A stretch of DNA of 56,533 nucleotides from Iodidimonas nitroreducens (GCA_000710935.1 BAYV01000023.1:1-56533); one strand, 5' to 3'. Shown: positions 39,523-49,071, counted from the first letter of the stretch. The notes: generated by a model from the sequence alone, not told the origin. Numbers and translations are program-made.

Positions 39523-39720
39523 ATGACCATGCTGATCCATCTTTTGGGGCTCGCCATTTTCGCCATCATGGGCCTTTGTGCTCTGAGCGGTTTGCGCGAT
39601 GCCGCCCGGCTTTTTGCAAAGCGCCTGCCCATGCGGCAAGGAAATATCCATGCAACCAAGCCCCAATGGCATCGGCGGGCGGATCACCCGGCTATCAAGG
39701 GCTATCATCAAAGGGCCTAA
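39523..39720 (+). CDS. Small single-helix membrane protein under LexA control, family not recognised
   Basis: The 65-residue product (63 if the second ATG at 39529 is used) has one strong membrane helix near the N-terminus (LIHLLGLAIFAIMGLCALSG, about residues 4-23). The basic tail carries many Arg, Lys and His residues (DAARLFAKRLPMRQG and onward), so the tail is predicted to be cytoplasmic. AGGAGA lies 2 nt before the first ATG and 8 nt before the second, favouring the second. Twin LexA boxes around its promoter point to induction by DNA damage. Small SOS-induced membrane proteins such as Caulobacter SidA block cell division; the resemblance here is in size, topology and control, not in recognised homology. 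Its stop overlaps the stop of the convergent SPOR gene. Confidence 0.65.
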   Translation: MTMLIHLLGLAIFAIMGLCALSGLRDAARLFAKRLPMRQGNIHATKPQWHRRADHPAIKGYHQRA

Positions 39721-40508
39721 AGCGGTTCGCCATCAAAATTGGAAAGCTGGCAAAAAGCCCCGCTTTCACGCAATGACGAACATAAAACCCGAGCCGGGGC
39801 GATCTCTTTGAAAGGGCCTGCAACCAGACGATAAAAGCGGCCGCCCATCTGCTCTAAATCCAGCACCGAAAGCCGGGGAGACAGGCCTGATAAAAGGGCC
39901 GGGTATTTGTTTGAAAGATCGGCCCAGCCTTCGCTGGCAGCCTTTGCATCGCGATAGGATGCCAGATGCACGGCATAAAGCTGGCCGGTGCCCACCGCCA
40001 GATCCACCCCATCCGCGCGCGCTTTTTCAGCTTCCGCACGATTGGCGGCATTGCGGATCTCATTATCTTTGGCGATTTGTGCCTCAAGGCTTTTTTCCAC
40101 CTCGGCCAGCCGGATGATCAGGCTATTCATCAGGCCGGTTTGTTCTGCCAATTGCGCCTGCAGATCATCGATCCGGGCGAGCAGGCCCCTCTGATCGGCT
40201 TTCAATTGGGCGATGTCTTCAGCCGGAACTGCTTCCGATCCACCCAGCCTTTGATTGATATCGCGTAAGGCCGCATCAAAAGACATCAGCCTTTGCCCGG
40301 GCTGTGTGCCACCCTGCCCGCCTTGATCAGCGCTAATTCCAGCAGCATCGACAGCCTGATCAGCAGCCAGATTGGGGCGATACAGGCCAATCTGATCATC
40401 GGTGACACGCATGCTATCGGTGGCGCAGCCCGCCAGAAAAAACACGAGACAACAAACCGCGCCAAATCCCCTTGACTTGATCCCACTAGTTCCTATGCCA
40501 TGATCCAT
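39717..40508 (-). CDS. SPOR-domain lipoprotein
   Basis: The 263-residue product begins with a lipoprotein signal (GAVCCLVFFLAGC, lipidated Cys near residue 28), followed by a polar linker and a coiled coil (DIAQLKADQRGLLARIDDLQ and onward). The C-terminal SPOR-like domain is GQLYAVHLASYRDAKAASEG to FYRLVAGPFKEIAPARVLCS. SPOR domains bind denuded peptidoglycan glycans, typically at the division site, so a role at the envelope or septum is likely. The ATG at 40508 puts the signal at the N-terminus; an ATG nine codons earlier is possible. Confidence 0.8.
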   Translation of the reverse strand: MDHGIGTSGIKSRGFGAVCCLVFFLAGCATDSMRVTDDQIGLYRPNLAADQAVDAAGISADQGGQGGTQPGQRLMSFDAALRDINQRLGGSEAVPAEDIAQLKADQRGLLARIDDLQAQLAEQTGLMNSLIIRLAEVEKSLEAQIAKDNEIRNAANRAEAEKARADGVDLAVGTGQLYAVHLASYRDAKAASEGWADLSNKYPALLSGLSPRLSVLDLEQMGGRFYRLVAGPFKEIAPARVLCSSLRESGAFCQLSNFDGEPL

Positions 40509-40678
40509 GAAAAGGCCCGATCCATTGCAAAACATTCATATCAAAAGGCTTAACAGAAATTTCTTGCCTGTTCGTAAAATCTTTAAAAAAGGGGCCTGCG
40601 TATTAGGTTTGCATCAAGAGACACAAAGCATTATATCGTACTGATAGTATTTTCTTAGATGGTTCGGGGTTTATTTAT

Positions 40679-41215
40679 ATGGATGTTCGCACGCTTTGTC
40701 TTGGCATCCTCGCTTTAGGCGATGCCAGCGGTTATGAAATCAAAAAAATGGTGGCCGAAGGCAGCTTCAGCTTTTTTAGCGAGGCGAGCTATGGATCGAT
40801 CTATCCATCGCTGACCCGCCTGACCGAAGAAGGCTTTGTGACCTGCGAATTTTTTTCACAAGATAAACGCCCCGACAAAAAAATCTACAGCCTCACGGAA
40901 AAAGGCCGCCTGGCGCTGACCGAAGAATTGCGTCGCGACCCCGGACCTGACAAAAATCGGTCCGAATTTCTGGCTGCCCTGCTTTTTGCCGAGGCCGTAT
41001 CTCCTGATCGAATTCAGAACCTGGTGGAAGAACGGATTGATGAACACCGCATGAAAATCCGTTCCTTGCAAAAATTGCTTGATGAAGCCATGTCGCCGGC
41101 TTCACATTTTGTGATCAATTATGGCATTGCCATGCAAAAGGCGGCCCTCGATTATCTGGAACATCATCAGGCCAGCCTGATCAAAAAAATCATAGCAGCC
41201 GGGCCAACCGAATGA
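40679..41215 (+). CDS. PadR-family transcriptional regulator
   Basis: The 178-residue product has the PadR winged helix (LCLGILALGDASGYEIKKMV, SYGSIYPSLTRLTEEGFV, DKKIYSLTEKGRLAL), followed by a C-terminal helical dimerisation domain. PadR proteins are usually repressors relieved by small aromatic or drug-like ligands. It lies directly upstream of an RND adaptor and pump on the same strand, which makes those genes its likely target. The upstream region contains TATC-N5-GATA (near 40633-40645), a possible but weak operator. The ATG has no strong ribosome site. Confidence 0.88.
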   Translation: MDVRTLCLGILALGDASGYEIKKMVAEGSFSFFSEASYGSIYPSLTRLTEEGFVTCEFFSQDKRPDKKIYSLTEKGRLALTEELRRDPGPDKNRSEFLAALLFAEAVSPDRIQNLVEERIDEHRMKIRSLQKLLDEAMSPASHFVINYGIAMQKAALDYLEHHQASLIKKIIAAGPTE

Positions 41216-41353
41216 ACCCTATCGCCGCCCGCACACCTGCCAGATTCGTTATGCACGATGCTATGGTCATCAAAAAGATCGGGTTCTCCTGCTTTAAAAC
41301 AGATTATACTGCGAAAAAGATGGGCTTGTTCCCGGCAAAAGCGTGTGATGTTC

Positions 41354-42442
41354 ATGAATAAATCTATCCTGATTGCCATCGCTGTCACTGTGGTTCTCAC
41401 CTTATGGGTGGTATCGGGCCTCATTTTTTCGGGCGATAATCAGCCCGCCACCGCGCAGGCCGAAAAATCCGAACAGGCTGTCTTCATGGTCAGCGCCCGG
41501 CGGGTAAGTGCCGAACCCTATCGCCGCGATCTGGTGATCCATGGGCGCACAGACGTCCTGCGTTCGGTGCAATTACGCAGTGAAATCAGTGGCAAGGTGA
41601 TGGAAACCCCGGCCATTGAGGGCACAAGGGTCAAGGCGGGCGAGATCATCTGCCGTTTGGCCACTGATGAACGCAAAGCCAATCTGGCGCAGGCCAAGGC
41701 TTTGGGAGAACAGCGCCGCCTTGAATATGATGCCGCCCTGGAACTCACCAAAAAGGGGCATCGCTCAGCCACCCAATTAGCGCAGGCCAAAGCCCAGTAT
41801 GAAGCCGCGCTGGCCCAGATCGAACAGATGCAGATCGCCCTTGATAACACGATGATCAAGGCGCCCTTCGATGGTCTGCTCAATGAACGCCCCGCCCATA
41901 TCGGCGATTATCTGCAGGTGGGCGAACTCTGTGGCACCCTGCTCGATGATCAGCCTTTCCTTGTAGTGGGTGAAGTCTCGGAATCCGATGTGGGCAAGCT
42001 GGAAAAAGGCAGCCCGGCGCAGGTTCAGATCGCCAATGATGCGAAGCGAGAGGGCACCATTCGCTATATTTCCGCCAATGCATCCGAACGCACGCGCACC
42101 TATCGGGTTGAGGTGGTGATCCCCAATCCCGCCCTCGATCTGCGGGCGGGGATGTCGGCTACTGTTCATGTGCCTTTGGAACAAAGCATGGCTTTCAAGG
42201 TCTCTGCGGCATCACTGGTCTTGAATGCCAGCGGTCGGTTGGGCCTGCGTGCCGTTGATGGTAATAATATCGTGCGCTTTTACCCCGTCACCATCATGAG
42301 CGATGTGGGCGAAGATTTGTGGGTATCGGGCCTGCCTGCCGCGCTTTCGAGCATCGACCTCATTACCGTGGGCCAGCAATTCGTCAGTGAGGGCCAGATG
42401 GTACGAACCGATACAGCAAAAACGCCGGAGATCGCCGGATGA
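41354..42442 (+). CDS. RND efflux periplasmic adaptor
   Basis: The 362-residue product is an AcrA-type membrane fusion protein: an N-terminal anchor (SILIAIAVTVVLTLWVVSGL), a lipoyl domain half (SGKVMETPAIEGTRVKAGE), a short coiled-coil hairpin, the second lipoyl half (IKAPFDGLLNERPAHIGDYL), then barrel and membrane-proximal domains. There is no lipobox, so it is anchored by its helix. Its stop overlaps the pump start as ATGA. I take the ATG at 41354; one two codons earlier is possible. Confidence 0.88.
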   Translation: MNKSILIAIAVTVVLTLWVVSGLIFSGDNQPATAQAEKSEQAVFMVSARRVSAEPYRRDLVIHGRTDVLRSVQLRSEISGKVMETPAIEGTRVKAGEIICRLATDERKANLAQAKALGEQRRLEYDAALELTKKGHRSATQLAQAKAQYEAALAQIEQMQIALDNTMIKAPFDGLLNERPAHIGDYLQVGELCGTLLDDQPFLVVGEVSESDVGKLEKGSPAQVQIANDAKREGTIRYISANASERTRTYRVEVVIPNPALDLRAGMSATVHVPLEQSMAFKVSAASLVLNASGRLGLRAVDGNNIVRFYPVTIMSDVGEDLWVSGLPAALSSIDLITVGQQFVSEGQMVRTDTAKTPEIAG

Positions 42443-45400
42443 AAACCCTCATCGCCTATGCCGTCGATTCCAAAAGGCTGGTGATGTCTATCCTTTTGCT
42501 GATCCTGATTGCTGGCGGCTATGCCTATTACGCGATCCCCAAAGAAGATAACCCCGACGTTCAATTTCCCTTTTTCTCGGTCAACATTACCCATGATGGC
42601 ATCTCCCCCGAAGATGCTGTGCGCATGATCATAAAGCCCATGGAACGCCAGCTTCAAACCATTGAGGGCGTGAAGGAAATGACCTCCACGGGTTTTGAAG
42701 GCGGGGCCAGTCTGGTACTGGAATTTCAGCCCGATGTGGATGCCGATCAGGCGCTTTTGGATGTGCGCGAAGCGGTGGATATGGCAAAAGCCGATCTGCC
42801 CGATGATTCAGATGAACCGGTAGTAGCGGAATATTCCGCAGGCAAATCCCCGATCATCACCATTGTGCTTTATGGGGATGCCCCTGAGCGCACCATGGTG
42901 CAGCTTGCCGAGGATCTGAAGGATCGCCTTGAAACCATCCCCAGTGTTTTGGAAGCACAGCTCGGCGGCAAGCGCGAAGAAGTGCTTGAAGTCATTGTCG
43001 ATCCCGCAAAAATCGAAATCTATGATGTCTCGCTCAATGAGCTTTTGACGGTGGTCCAGAATAATAACCGGCTGATCGCCGCAGGGGCCATGGATGCGGG
43101 CGATGCTCGCTTTGCCATCAAGGTTCCGGGCTTATTTCATGATGCCCGCGATGTGGCCAATCTGCCGGTGAAAACATCGCGTGACGGGGTGGTGACCCTG
43201 GGCGATCTGGGGGAAGCCCGGCGCACCTTCAAAGATGCCACATCTTTGGCCAGATTCAATGGCCGCCCGGCCATCACCATCGAGGTGATCAAGCGGGTTG
43301 GCACCAATACCGTTGAAACCGCCGAAGCGGCAAAATGGATGACCCAGCAATCCGCTGCCCTTTGGCCCGAGACCGTTCGCTATGAATATCTGGGCGATAC
43401 CTCGGTTTATGTCAGCGATTTTCTGGAAACCTTGCGCAATTCGGTTTTATCGGCCGTGGCTTTGGTGGCCATCGTCGTTGTTGCGGCCCTTGGCTGGCGC
43501 TCGGCGCTTTTGGTGGGGGTCTCCATTCCCGGGGCTTTTCTGTTTGGCATTTTGATCCTTTATGCTTTGGGGAACAGCATCAATACGGTGGTTTTATTCG
43601 GGCTTATTCTGGCCGTTGGGCTGCTTGTGGATGGGGCCATTGTGGTTTCCGAATATGCTGATCGAAAATTGCTGGAAGGCGCATCAAAACGCGATGCCTT
43701 CCGCTTGGCCGCACAGCGCATGGCCTGGCCGATCACCGCTTCAACCGCCACCACCCTCATGGCCTTTGCCCCTTTGCTTTTTTGGCCCGGTATCATCGGC
43801 GATTTCATGAGCTATCTGCCGCTGACCCTGATTTTCACGCTGATCGGCTCTTTGCTCATGGCCTTGATCTTTCTGCCCACTCTGGGTGCGGCCATTGGCA
43901 AGCCGGGCGAAGGCAATGCGGAATTGATGGAGCATCTGGCCGGAGACAAAGGCGACGACCCCAAAAATCTCGGGGGCTTTACCGGGGCCTATGCCCAATT
44001 CCTATCCCGGGTTATGCACCATCCGGGCAAGATTTTAAGCCTGACCCTTCTGGCTCTTGTCGGCACATGGACCTTGTTCATCACCGATAATAGTGGGCAG
44101 ATTCTGTTTCCCGATGGCGAGCCCAATAGCGCCCGCCTTCTGGTTCATGCCCGCGGCAATCTCTCTGTCAATGAAATGAGCCGCATCGTTTCCAATGTGG
44201 AAAGCAAGGTGCTCGATGTAGAGGGGGTGGAAAACCGCTATACCCGGATCGGGGCTGGTTCGGGCGATGCCGATGATATTATCGGGCGGATCACCTTATT
44301 ATTCAAAGATTGGAACGAGCGCCGCCCCGCAACCGAAATCGAAGCGGAAATCCGTCAGCGCGTGGCCGATATTCCCGGCGTGAAAATTGAATTTTCCGAA
44401 GAACAACAAGGCCCGGTGCAGGGCAAAGCCATTCAGATCGAAATTGCCAGCGATCATTCCTCGCTCCTAACCGCAGCGGTGGATAAAATCCGCCGTCATC
44501 TCGATCAGATGGAAGGGCTGGTGGATCAGGAAGACAGCCGCCCAACGGCTGGGATCGAATGGCGGCTTGATGTTGATCGATCAGAAGCCGGGCGGTTCGG
44601 CACGGATCTCACCAGCGTGGGCAGCTTCATCCAGCTTGTCACCAATGGCGCGCTGGTGGGCCGCTATCGCCCGGATGGGGCCGATGACGAAGTGGATATC
44701 AGGGTGCGTTTCCCCCGTGATGAACGCGGCATTCTGGCCCTTGATCGCCTGCGCATCCCAACCGAATTCGGCAGTGTTCCGATCAGCAATTTTGTGGAGC
44801 GGTCAGCGCGGCCCAAAACCGGCGATATCGAACGGATCGACGGGGAAAACGTGCTGACGCTTCAAAGTGATGTGGCTACCGGCGTTCAACCCGCAACGAA
44901 AGTCGAGGAATTGCGGTCCTGGATTGCCGATCAGAATTTTGATCCCCGCCTGAAAATAAGCTTTGCCGGACAAGATGAGGTGGAGCGGGAATCGGGCAGT
45001 TTCCTGATCAATGCCTTTGCCGTGGCCCTTTTTGGCATGGGCCTCATTCTGCTCGCGCAATTCAACAGCTTTTACCATGCCGGGCTGATTTTATCCTCAG
45101 TCATCTTATCAACTGTCGGCGCGGTTTTCGGCCTATGGCTTTTGGACCGGCCCTTTGTGATCGTGATGACCGGGGTGGGCATCATCGCTTTGGCCGGGAT
45201 CGTGGTGAATAATAATATCGTGCTCATCGATACTTATGATCGTTTGGTGAAAAGCGGGATGAAGCCCCTTGATGCTATCGTTCGCACCGGCGCCCAAAGA
45301 TTGCGCCCGGTGCTGCTCACCACCATCACCACAGTGATCGGGCTGTTGCCGATGGTTTTTCAGGTGAATGTCGATTTCATCAAACGCAATGTGGAAATCG

Positions 45401-45606
45401 GCTCCCCCACCAGCTTCATCTGGGTGGATCTGGCCTTGGCCATTGTATTCGGGCTCAGCTTTGCCACCCTTCTGACCCTGGTGGTCACCCCCTCGATGTT
45501 GGCCTGGCGGGTTTTAATCCGTGAAAAGCGCGCCTTACGCAAAGAACAAAAGGCTGCAAAGGGAAAAACGGATCATCGCGGCGATATAAAGCAGGCTGCC
45601 GAATAA
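42439..45606 (+). CDS. RND-family efflux pump (HAE1-like)
   Basis: The 1055-residue product is a full-length RND transporter with 12 membrane helices and two large periplasmic loops. It takes drugs or other hydrophobic compounds from the periplasm and inner leaflet, driven by proton flow. In helix 4 the relay pair Asp-Asp of AcrB is Asp398-Gly399 (GLLVDGAIVV), and in helix 10 the AcrB Lys940 region reads GIVVNNNIVLID, with Asn in place of Lys. The pump thus belongs to a clade with a changed proton relay. No TolC gene follows, so it must borrow an outer-membrane channel, perhaps the one at 10095-11561 or one elsewhere. Confidence 0.93.
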   Translation: MKTLIAYAVDSKRLVMSILLLILIAGGYAYYAIPKEDNPDVQFPFFSVNITHDGISPEDAVRMIIKPMERQLQTIEGVKEMTSTGFEGGASLVLEFQPDVDADQALLDVREAVDMAKADLPDDSDEPVVAEYSAGKSPIITIVLYGDAPERTMVQLAEDLKDRLETIPSVLEAQLGGKREEVLEVIVDPAKIEIYDVSLNELLTVVQNNNRLIAAGAMDAGDARFAIKVPGLFHDARDVANLPVKTSRDGVVTLGDLGEARRTFKDATSLARFNGRPAITIEVIKRVGTNTVETAEAAKWMTQQSAALWPETVRYEYLGDTSVYVSDFLETLRNSVLSAVALVAIVVVAALGWRSALLVGVSIPGAFLFGILILYALGNSINTVVLFGLILAVGLLVDGAIVVSEYADRKLLEGASKRDAFRLAAQRMAWPITASTATTLMAFAPLLFWPGIIGDFMSYLPLTLIFTLIGSLLMALIFLPTLGAAIGKPGEGNAELMEHLAGDKGDDPKNLGGFTGAYAQFLSRVMHHPGKILSLTLLALVGTWTLFITDNSGQILFPDGEPNSARLLVHARGNLSVNEMSRIVSNVESKVLDVEGVENRYTRIGAGSGDADDIIGRITLLFKDWNERRPATEIEAEIRQRVADIPGVKIEFSEEQQGPVQGKAIQIEIASDHSSLLTAAVDKIRRHLDQMEGLVDQEDSRPTAGIEWRLDVDRSEAGRFGTDLTSVGSFIQLVTNGALVGRYRPDGADDEVDIRVRFPRDERGILALDRLRIPTEFGSVPISNFVERSARPKTGDIERIDGENVLTLQSDVATGVQPATKVEELRSWIADQNFDPRLKISFAGQDEVERESGSFLINAFAVALFGMGLILLAQFNSFYHAGLILSSVILSTVGAVFGLWLLDRPFVIVMTGVGIIALAGIVVNNNIVLIDTYDRLVKSGMKPLDAIVRTGAQRLRPVLLTTITTVIGLLPMVFQVNVDFIKRNVEIGSPTSFIWVDLALAIVFGLSFATLLTLVVTPSMLAWRVLIREKRALRKEQKAAKGKTDHRGDIKQAAE

Positions 45607-45648
45607 CCGCCAGAAATAACGAACAGAATCGGGCGAAACTTTACCTGC

Positions 45649-46428
45649 TCACTCAGATGCTTTGGATTTGACGCTCTCGTGCTTTTTCCGGCGATAAATG
45701 CTCAGCGCCAAAGGGATTGATCCCAGATATAAAATCACAACGATAGACAAAGCCGCCCAGCGATAAACCGTCACCGATGCCGCGAAAAGGGCAATCAAAA
45801 GCAAGGTGGGCACCATTGCATCGCGGCGCACCCGAAATTGCTTCAGCGAAAAGGTTGGCAGCCGCGATACCACCAAAGTCGCGATCAGCCCCACATAGCC
45901 CACCAGCACAATCGAACGCTGGAACAAATTGGACTCAAAGGCAAAATCGAGAAGCATGGGCAGCAAAACCAGCATCGCCCCGGCAGGGGCAGGCACCCCG
46001 GTGAAATAGCCAAGGGGACGATGAGGATCATCTTCATCCTCGATCGCCGCATTATAGCGTGCCAAACGCAAGGCGACAGACACCCCATAGGCCAGGGCCA
46101 CGATCCAGCCAAACCGGCCCATATCGCCCAATCCCCATGCATAAAGCAAAAAGGCGGGGGCCATGCCAAAGGCCACGACATCTGAAAGGCTATCAAGCTC
46201 GGCCCCAAAGCGGCTGGTGCTTTTCAAAAGCCGGGCCACAGCGCCATCCATGGCATCGAGCACCGCCGCCGCAATGACAAAGACCACAGCCAGTTGAAAC
46301 CGCCCTTCAATGGCAAAGCGGATCGCCGTCATGCCCGAGCATAAGGCAAGGGTGGTGACAACATTGGCCGCCATCATGCGGGCGGTAAAGACATTGCGGC
46401 CCATATCTTTTTTAGGGGTGCGCATCAA
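45649..46428 (-). CDS. pssA: CDP-diacylglycerol-serine O-phosphatidyltransferase
   Basis: PssA makes phosphatidylserine from CDP-diacylglycerol and serine in the inner membrane. The 259-residue polytopic protein has the CDP-alcohol phosphotransferase signature DGAVARLLKSTSRFGAELDS-LSD (D-G-x2-A-R-x8-G-x3-D-x3-D) at about residues 61-85 and several membrane helices. Its start overlaps the psd stop by ATGA, so the substrate-making enzyme is co-expressed with the decarboxylase that uses its product. Confidence 0.95.
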   Translation of the reverse strand: MMRTPKKDMGRNVFTARMMAANVVTTLALCSGMTAIRFAIEGRFQLAVVFVIAAAVLDAMDGAVARLLKSTSRFGAELDSLSDVVAFGMAPAFLLYAWGLGDMGRFGWIVALAYGVSVALRLARYNAAIEDEDDPHRPLGYFTGVPAPAGAMLVLLPMLLDFAFESNLFQRSIVLVGYVGLIATLVVSRLPTFSLKQFRVRRDAMVPTLLLIALFAASVTVYRWAALSIVVILYLGSIPLALSIYRRKKHESVKSKASE

Positions 46429-47120
46429 TCCGCCCGGCCATCAGGGCGCGGATTAACCGCATCATCGGTGGCCAGAATGGTTTCACCCCCCACCACCGTT
46501 TGCCCCACGGCAATCACCGGCTCCATGCCTTTGGGGCAATACACATCCATGCGGCTGCCAAAACGGATGATCCCGAACCGCTCTCCGGCCACCACATTCT
46601 GGCCCACATCAAGGGAACACACGATGCGCCGGGCGATCAAACCGGCAATCTGCACGAATGCCACCGACCGACCATCCGCCCGATCAAGGCGCACAAGCTG
46701 GCGTTCATTATCTTCGCTGGCTTTATCAAGGGAGGCATTGATGAATTTGCCCGGCACATAAACCAGCTTACTGATCGATCCTTCGCAGGGCACGCGATTG
46801 ACATGCACATTCAAAACCGACAGAAAAATCGAAATGCGGGTGAGCGGGCCATCCCCCATTTCAAGATCGGCAGGCGGCGCCGCTTCATCGATTTTGGAAA
46901 CCACCCCATCGGCCGGGCTGATCAGGGCATCGGGCAACAGCGGGGTCATGCGCACCGGATCGCGGAAAAAATAAACGATATAAAGGCCCAGAACGATAAA
47001 AATCCATCCCAGCGTTTCAGACAGGAAGATCATAAACAAGGCCGCCAGACCAAAAGCGATCAGAACAAAGGGGATGCCTTCCCGATGAACGCGATTGAAA
47101 GCAGAACGAAACGGATCCAT
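46425..47120 (-). CDS. psd: Phosphatidylserine decarboxylase (short, alphaproteobacterial type)
   Basis: Psd converts phosphatidylserine to phosphatidylethanolamine with a pyruvoyl group made by self-cleavage at a Gly-Ser bond. The 231-residue product has two N-terminal hydrophobic segments, the block ISPADGVVSKID, SVLNVHVNRVPCEG with the conserved His, and the cleavage motif RFGSRMDVY (LGST/FGS variant) near the C-terminus. The ATG at 47120 has AAAGG 9 nt upstream; the frame is open to 47189 but without better sites. Confidence 0.94.
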   Translation of the reverse strand: MDPFRSAFNRVHREGIPFVLIAFGLAALFMIFLSETLGWIFIVLGLYIVYFFRDPVRMTPLLPDALISPADGVVSKIDEAAPPADLEMGDGPLTRISIFLSVLNVHVNRVPCEGSISKLVYVPGKFINASLDKASEDNERQLVRLDRADGRSVAFVQIAGLIARRIVCSLDVGQNVVAGERFGIIRFGSRMDVYCPKGMEPVIAVGQTVVGGETILATDDAVNPRPDGRAD

Positions 47121-47244
47121 CGGAGACAACCTTTCCATATGATGCAAACCAAGATGAACGGTTTGCTGAGCGTGCATGATCTTTGACACAGATATATCTT
47201 ATCCGGCCTTGTTTCGCGAACTCTGACCAAATTGTTGCAAAAGG

Positions 47245-49071
47245 TCAAACATCTGATGGCGATCCATCAAGCTGGCGCTGCCACATGGCATGATAAGTGC
47301 CTTGGGCGAGCAATAAGCTTTCATGCGCGCCGCGCTCGATGATCCGCCCCTGATCAAGAACCAGAATTTCATCCGCATTCACCACGGTTGACAGGCGATG
47401 CGCAATCACCAATGTGGTGCGGTTGCGTGAAATCTGCTCGATGGCCTCCTGAATTTCCCGCTCGGTGCGGCTATCGAGTGCACTGGTCGCTTCATCGAGC
47501 AACAGGATCGGCGGATCTTTCAAGATGGTCCGCGCAATCGCCACGCGCTGCTTCTCGCCGCCGGATAGCTTCAATCCCCGCTCCCCCACAAGGGTTTCAT
47601 AGCCATCGGGCAATTGATCGATAAAGCCATCTATCCGCGCAAAGCGGGCCGCCTGACGGATATCTTCATCGCTGGCATCGGGGCGGCCATAGCGGATATT
47701 ATAGGCGATGCTTTCATTGAACAGCACTGTATCCTGCGGCACGATCCCGATGGCTTGGCGCAGGCTTTTCTGGGTGACATCGCGAATATCCATGCCATCG
47801 ATCAGCACCGCCCCCGCCGTTATATCATAAAAGCGGTAAAGGATGCGCGACAGGGTTGATTTACCCGCCCCGCTCGGCCCCACGATGGCCACGGTTTTCC
47901 CCGGCGGCACATGAAAGCTCAGATCATGAAGGATCTGGCGGCGGGGATCATAACCGAAATCGACCGCCTGAAACCGGACCTCGCCACCTTTGACAACCAG
48001 CGGCACGGCATCCACCTTGTCGGCAATTTCCTGATCCCTATCGAGCAGGCCAAACAGATAATCCATATCAATCAGGGACTGCCGAATTTCCCGATAAACG
48101 AACCCCAAAAGATTGAGGGGCACAAAAAGCTGGATCAACAGGGAATTGGCCAGCACCACATCACCCAAAGTGAGGGTTCCGGCCAGCGCATCCCGCGCCG
48201 TAAGGATCATTACACCCGCCAAGGCAATATTGATGATCAGCGCCTGGCCCGCATTCAGCAAAGAAAGAGACGACTGGCTTTGGAGAGCCGCGCCCTGATA
48301 GCTTTTCAAGGCCCGATCATAGCGGTTGGCCTCATGTTCTTCATTGCCGAAATATTTCACCGTTTCATAATTCAAAAGGCTATCGATGGCGCGGCTATTG
48401 GCTTTGCTGTCCTGCTCATTCATGGTTTTGCGAAAGCGCGTGCGCCATTCCGTGATGGCCACCGAAAAAACGATATAAATGGCCACCGCCACCAGCAGAC
48501 ACAGGGCATAGATCCAGCCAAAATGGACCCAGAAAATGCCCGCCACCAAAAGCAGCTCAAGCACCGTGGGGACGATATTAAAGGTCAGGAACCGCAAAAG
48601 AAAATCAATCGCCCGGGTGCCCCGGTCAATGGCCCGCGACATGCCCCCCGTGCGTCGCTCCAGATGAAACCGCAAGGATAAAGCATGCAGATGCTGGAAG
48701 GTTTGCAAAGCCACGCTGCGCAGCGCGTGTTGCGAGGCTTGGGAGAAAACCGCATCGCGCAATTGCGCCAAAGCCACCCCGCCAAAGCGCGCCATGCCAT
48801 AGGCCATCAGCAAAAAAGCCGGAATGAGCACCGCCTGCCCTGTGGGCGACTGAAGATTGTCGATCGCCGATTTATAGAAAAATGGGGTGTAAACCGTCAC
48901 CCCTTTGGCCAGCAGCATCAAAAGCACGGCAAAAACGATCCGCAGTTTCAGGTCGAAACGATCCCGTGGCCATAAATAAGGAATGAGACGCCGGATCGAT
49001 TGCCAATGATATGTTGTTGGCTCTTTAGGCCCTGTGCTATCTATTGGCGAATGTTGCAGACCACGCGGCAT
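47245..49071 (-). CDS. Atm1-type ABC transporter
   Basis: The 608-residue half-transporter resembles Atm1/AtmA exporters, which move glutathione-linked compounds and support Fe-S and heavy-metal homeostasis. It has six membrane helices (about residues 45-320) with the Atm1-like stretches NEQDSKANSRAIDSLLNYET and KYFGNEEHEANRYD. A complete ATPase follows: Walker A GPSGAGKST, Q loop VPQDTVLFN, signature LSGGEKQR, Walker B ILLLDEATSALD and the H loop AHRLS. The ATG at 49071 has AAGGA 8 nt upstream. It contrasts with the degenerate ABC protein at 12592-14271. Confidence 0.9.
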   Translation of the reverse strand: MPRGLQHSPIDSTGPKEPTTYHWQSIRRLIPYLWPRDRFDLKLRIVFAVLLMLLAKGVTVYTPFFYKSAIDNLQSPTGQAVLIPAFLLMAYGMARFGGVALAQLRDAVFSQASQHALRSVALQTFQHLHALSLRFHLERRTGGMSRAIDRGTRAIDFLLRFLTFNIVPTVLELLLVAGIFWVHFGWIYALCLLVAVAIYIVFSVAITEWRTRFRKTMNEQDSKANSRAIDSLLNYETVKYFGNEEHEANRYDRALKSYQGAALQSQSSLSLLNAGQALIINIALAGVMILTARDALAGTLTLGDVVLANSLLIQLFVPLNLLGFVYREIRQSLIDMDYLFGLLDRDQEIADKVDAVPLVVKGGEVRFQAVDFGYDPRRQILHDLSFHVPPGKTVAIVGPSGAGKSTLSRILYRFYDITAGAVLIDGMDIRDVTQKSLRQAIGIVPQDTVLFNESIAYNIRYGRPDASDEDIRQAARFARIDGFIDQLPDGYETLVGERGLKLSGGEKQRVAIARTILKDPPILLLDEATSALDSRTEREIQEAIEQISRNRTTLVIAHRLSTVVNADEILVLDQGRIIERGAHESLLLAQGTYHAMWQRQLDGSPSDV

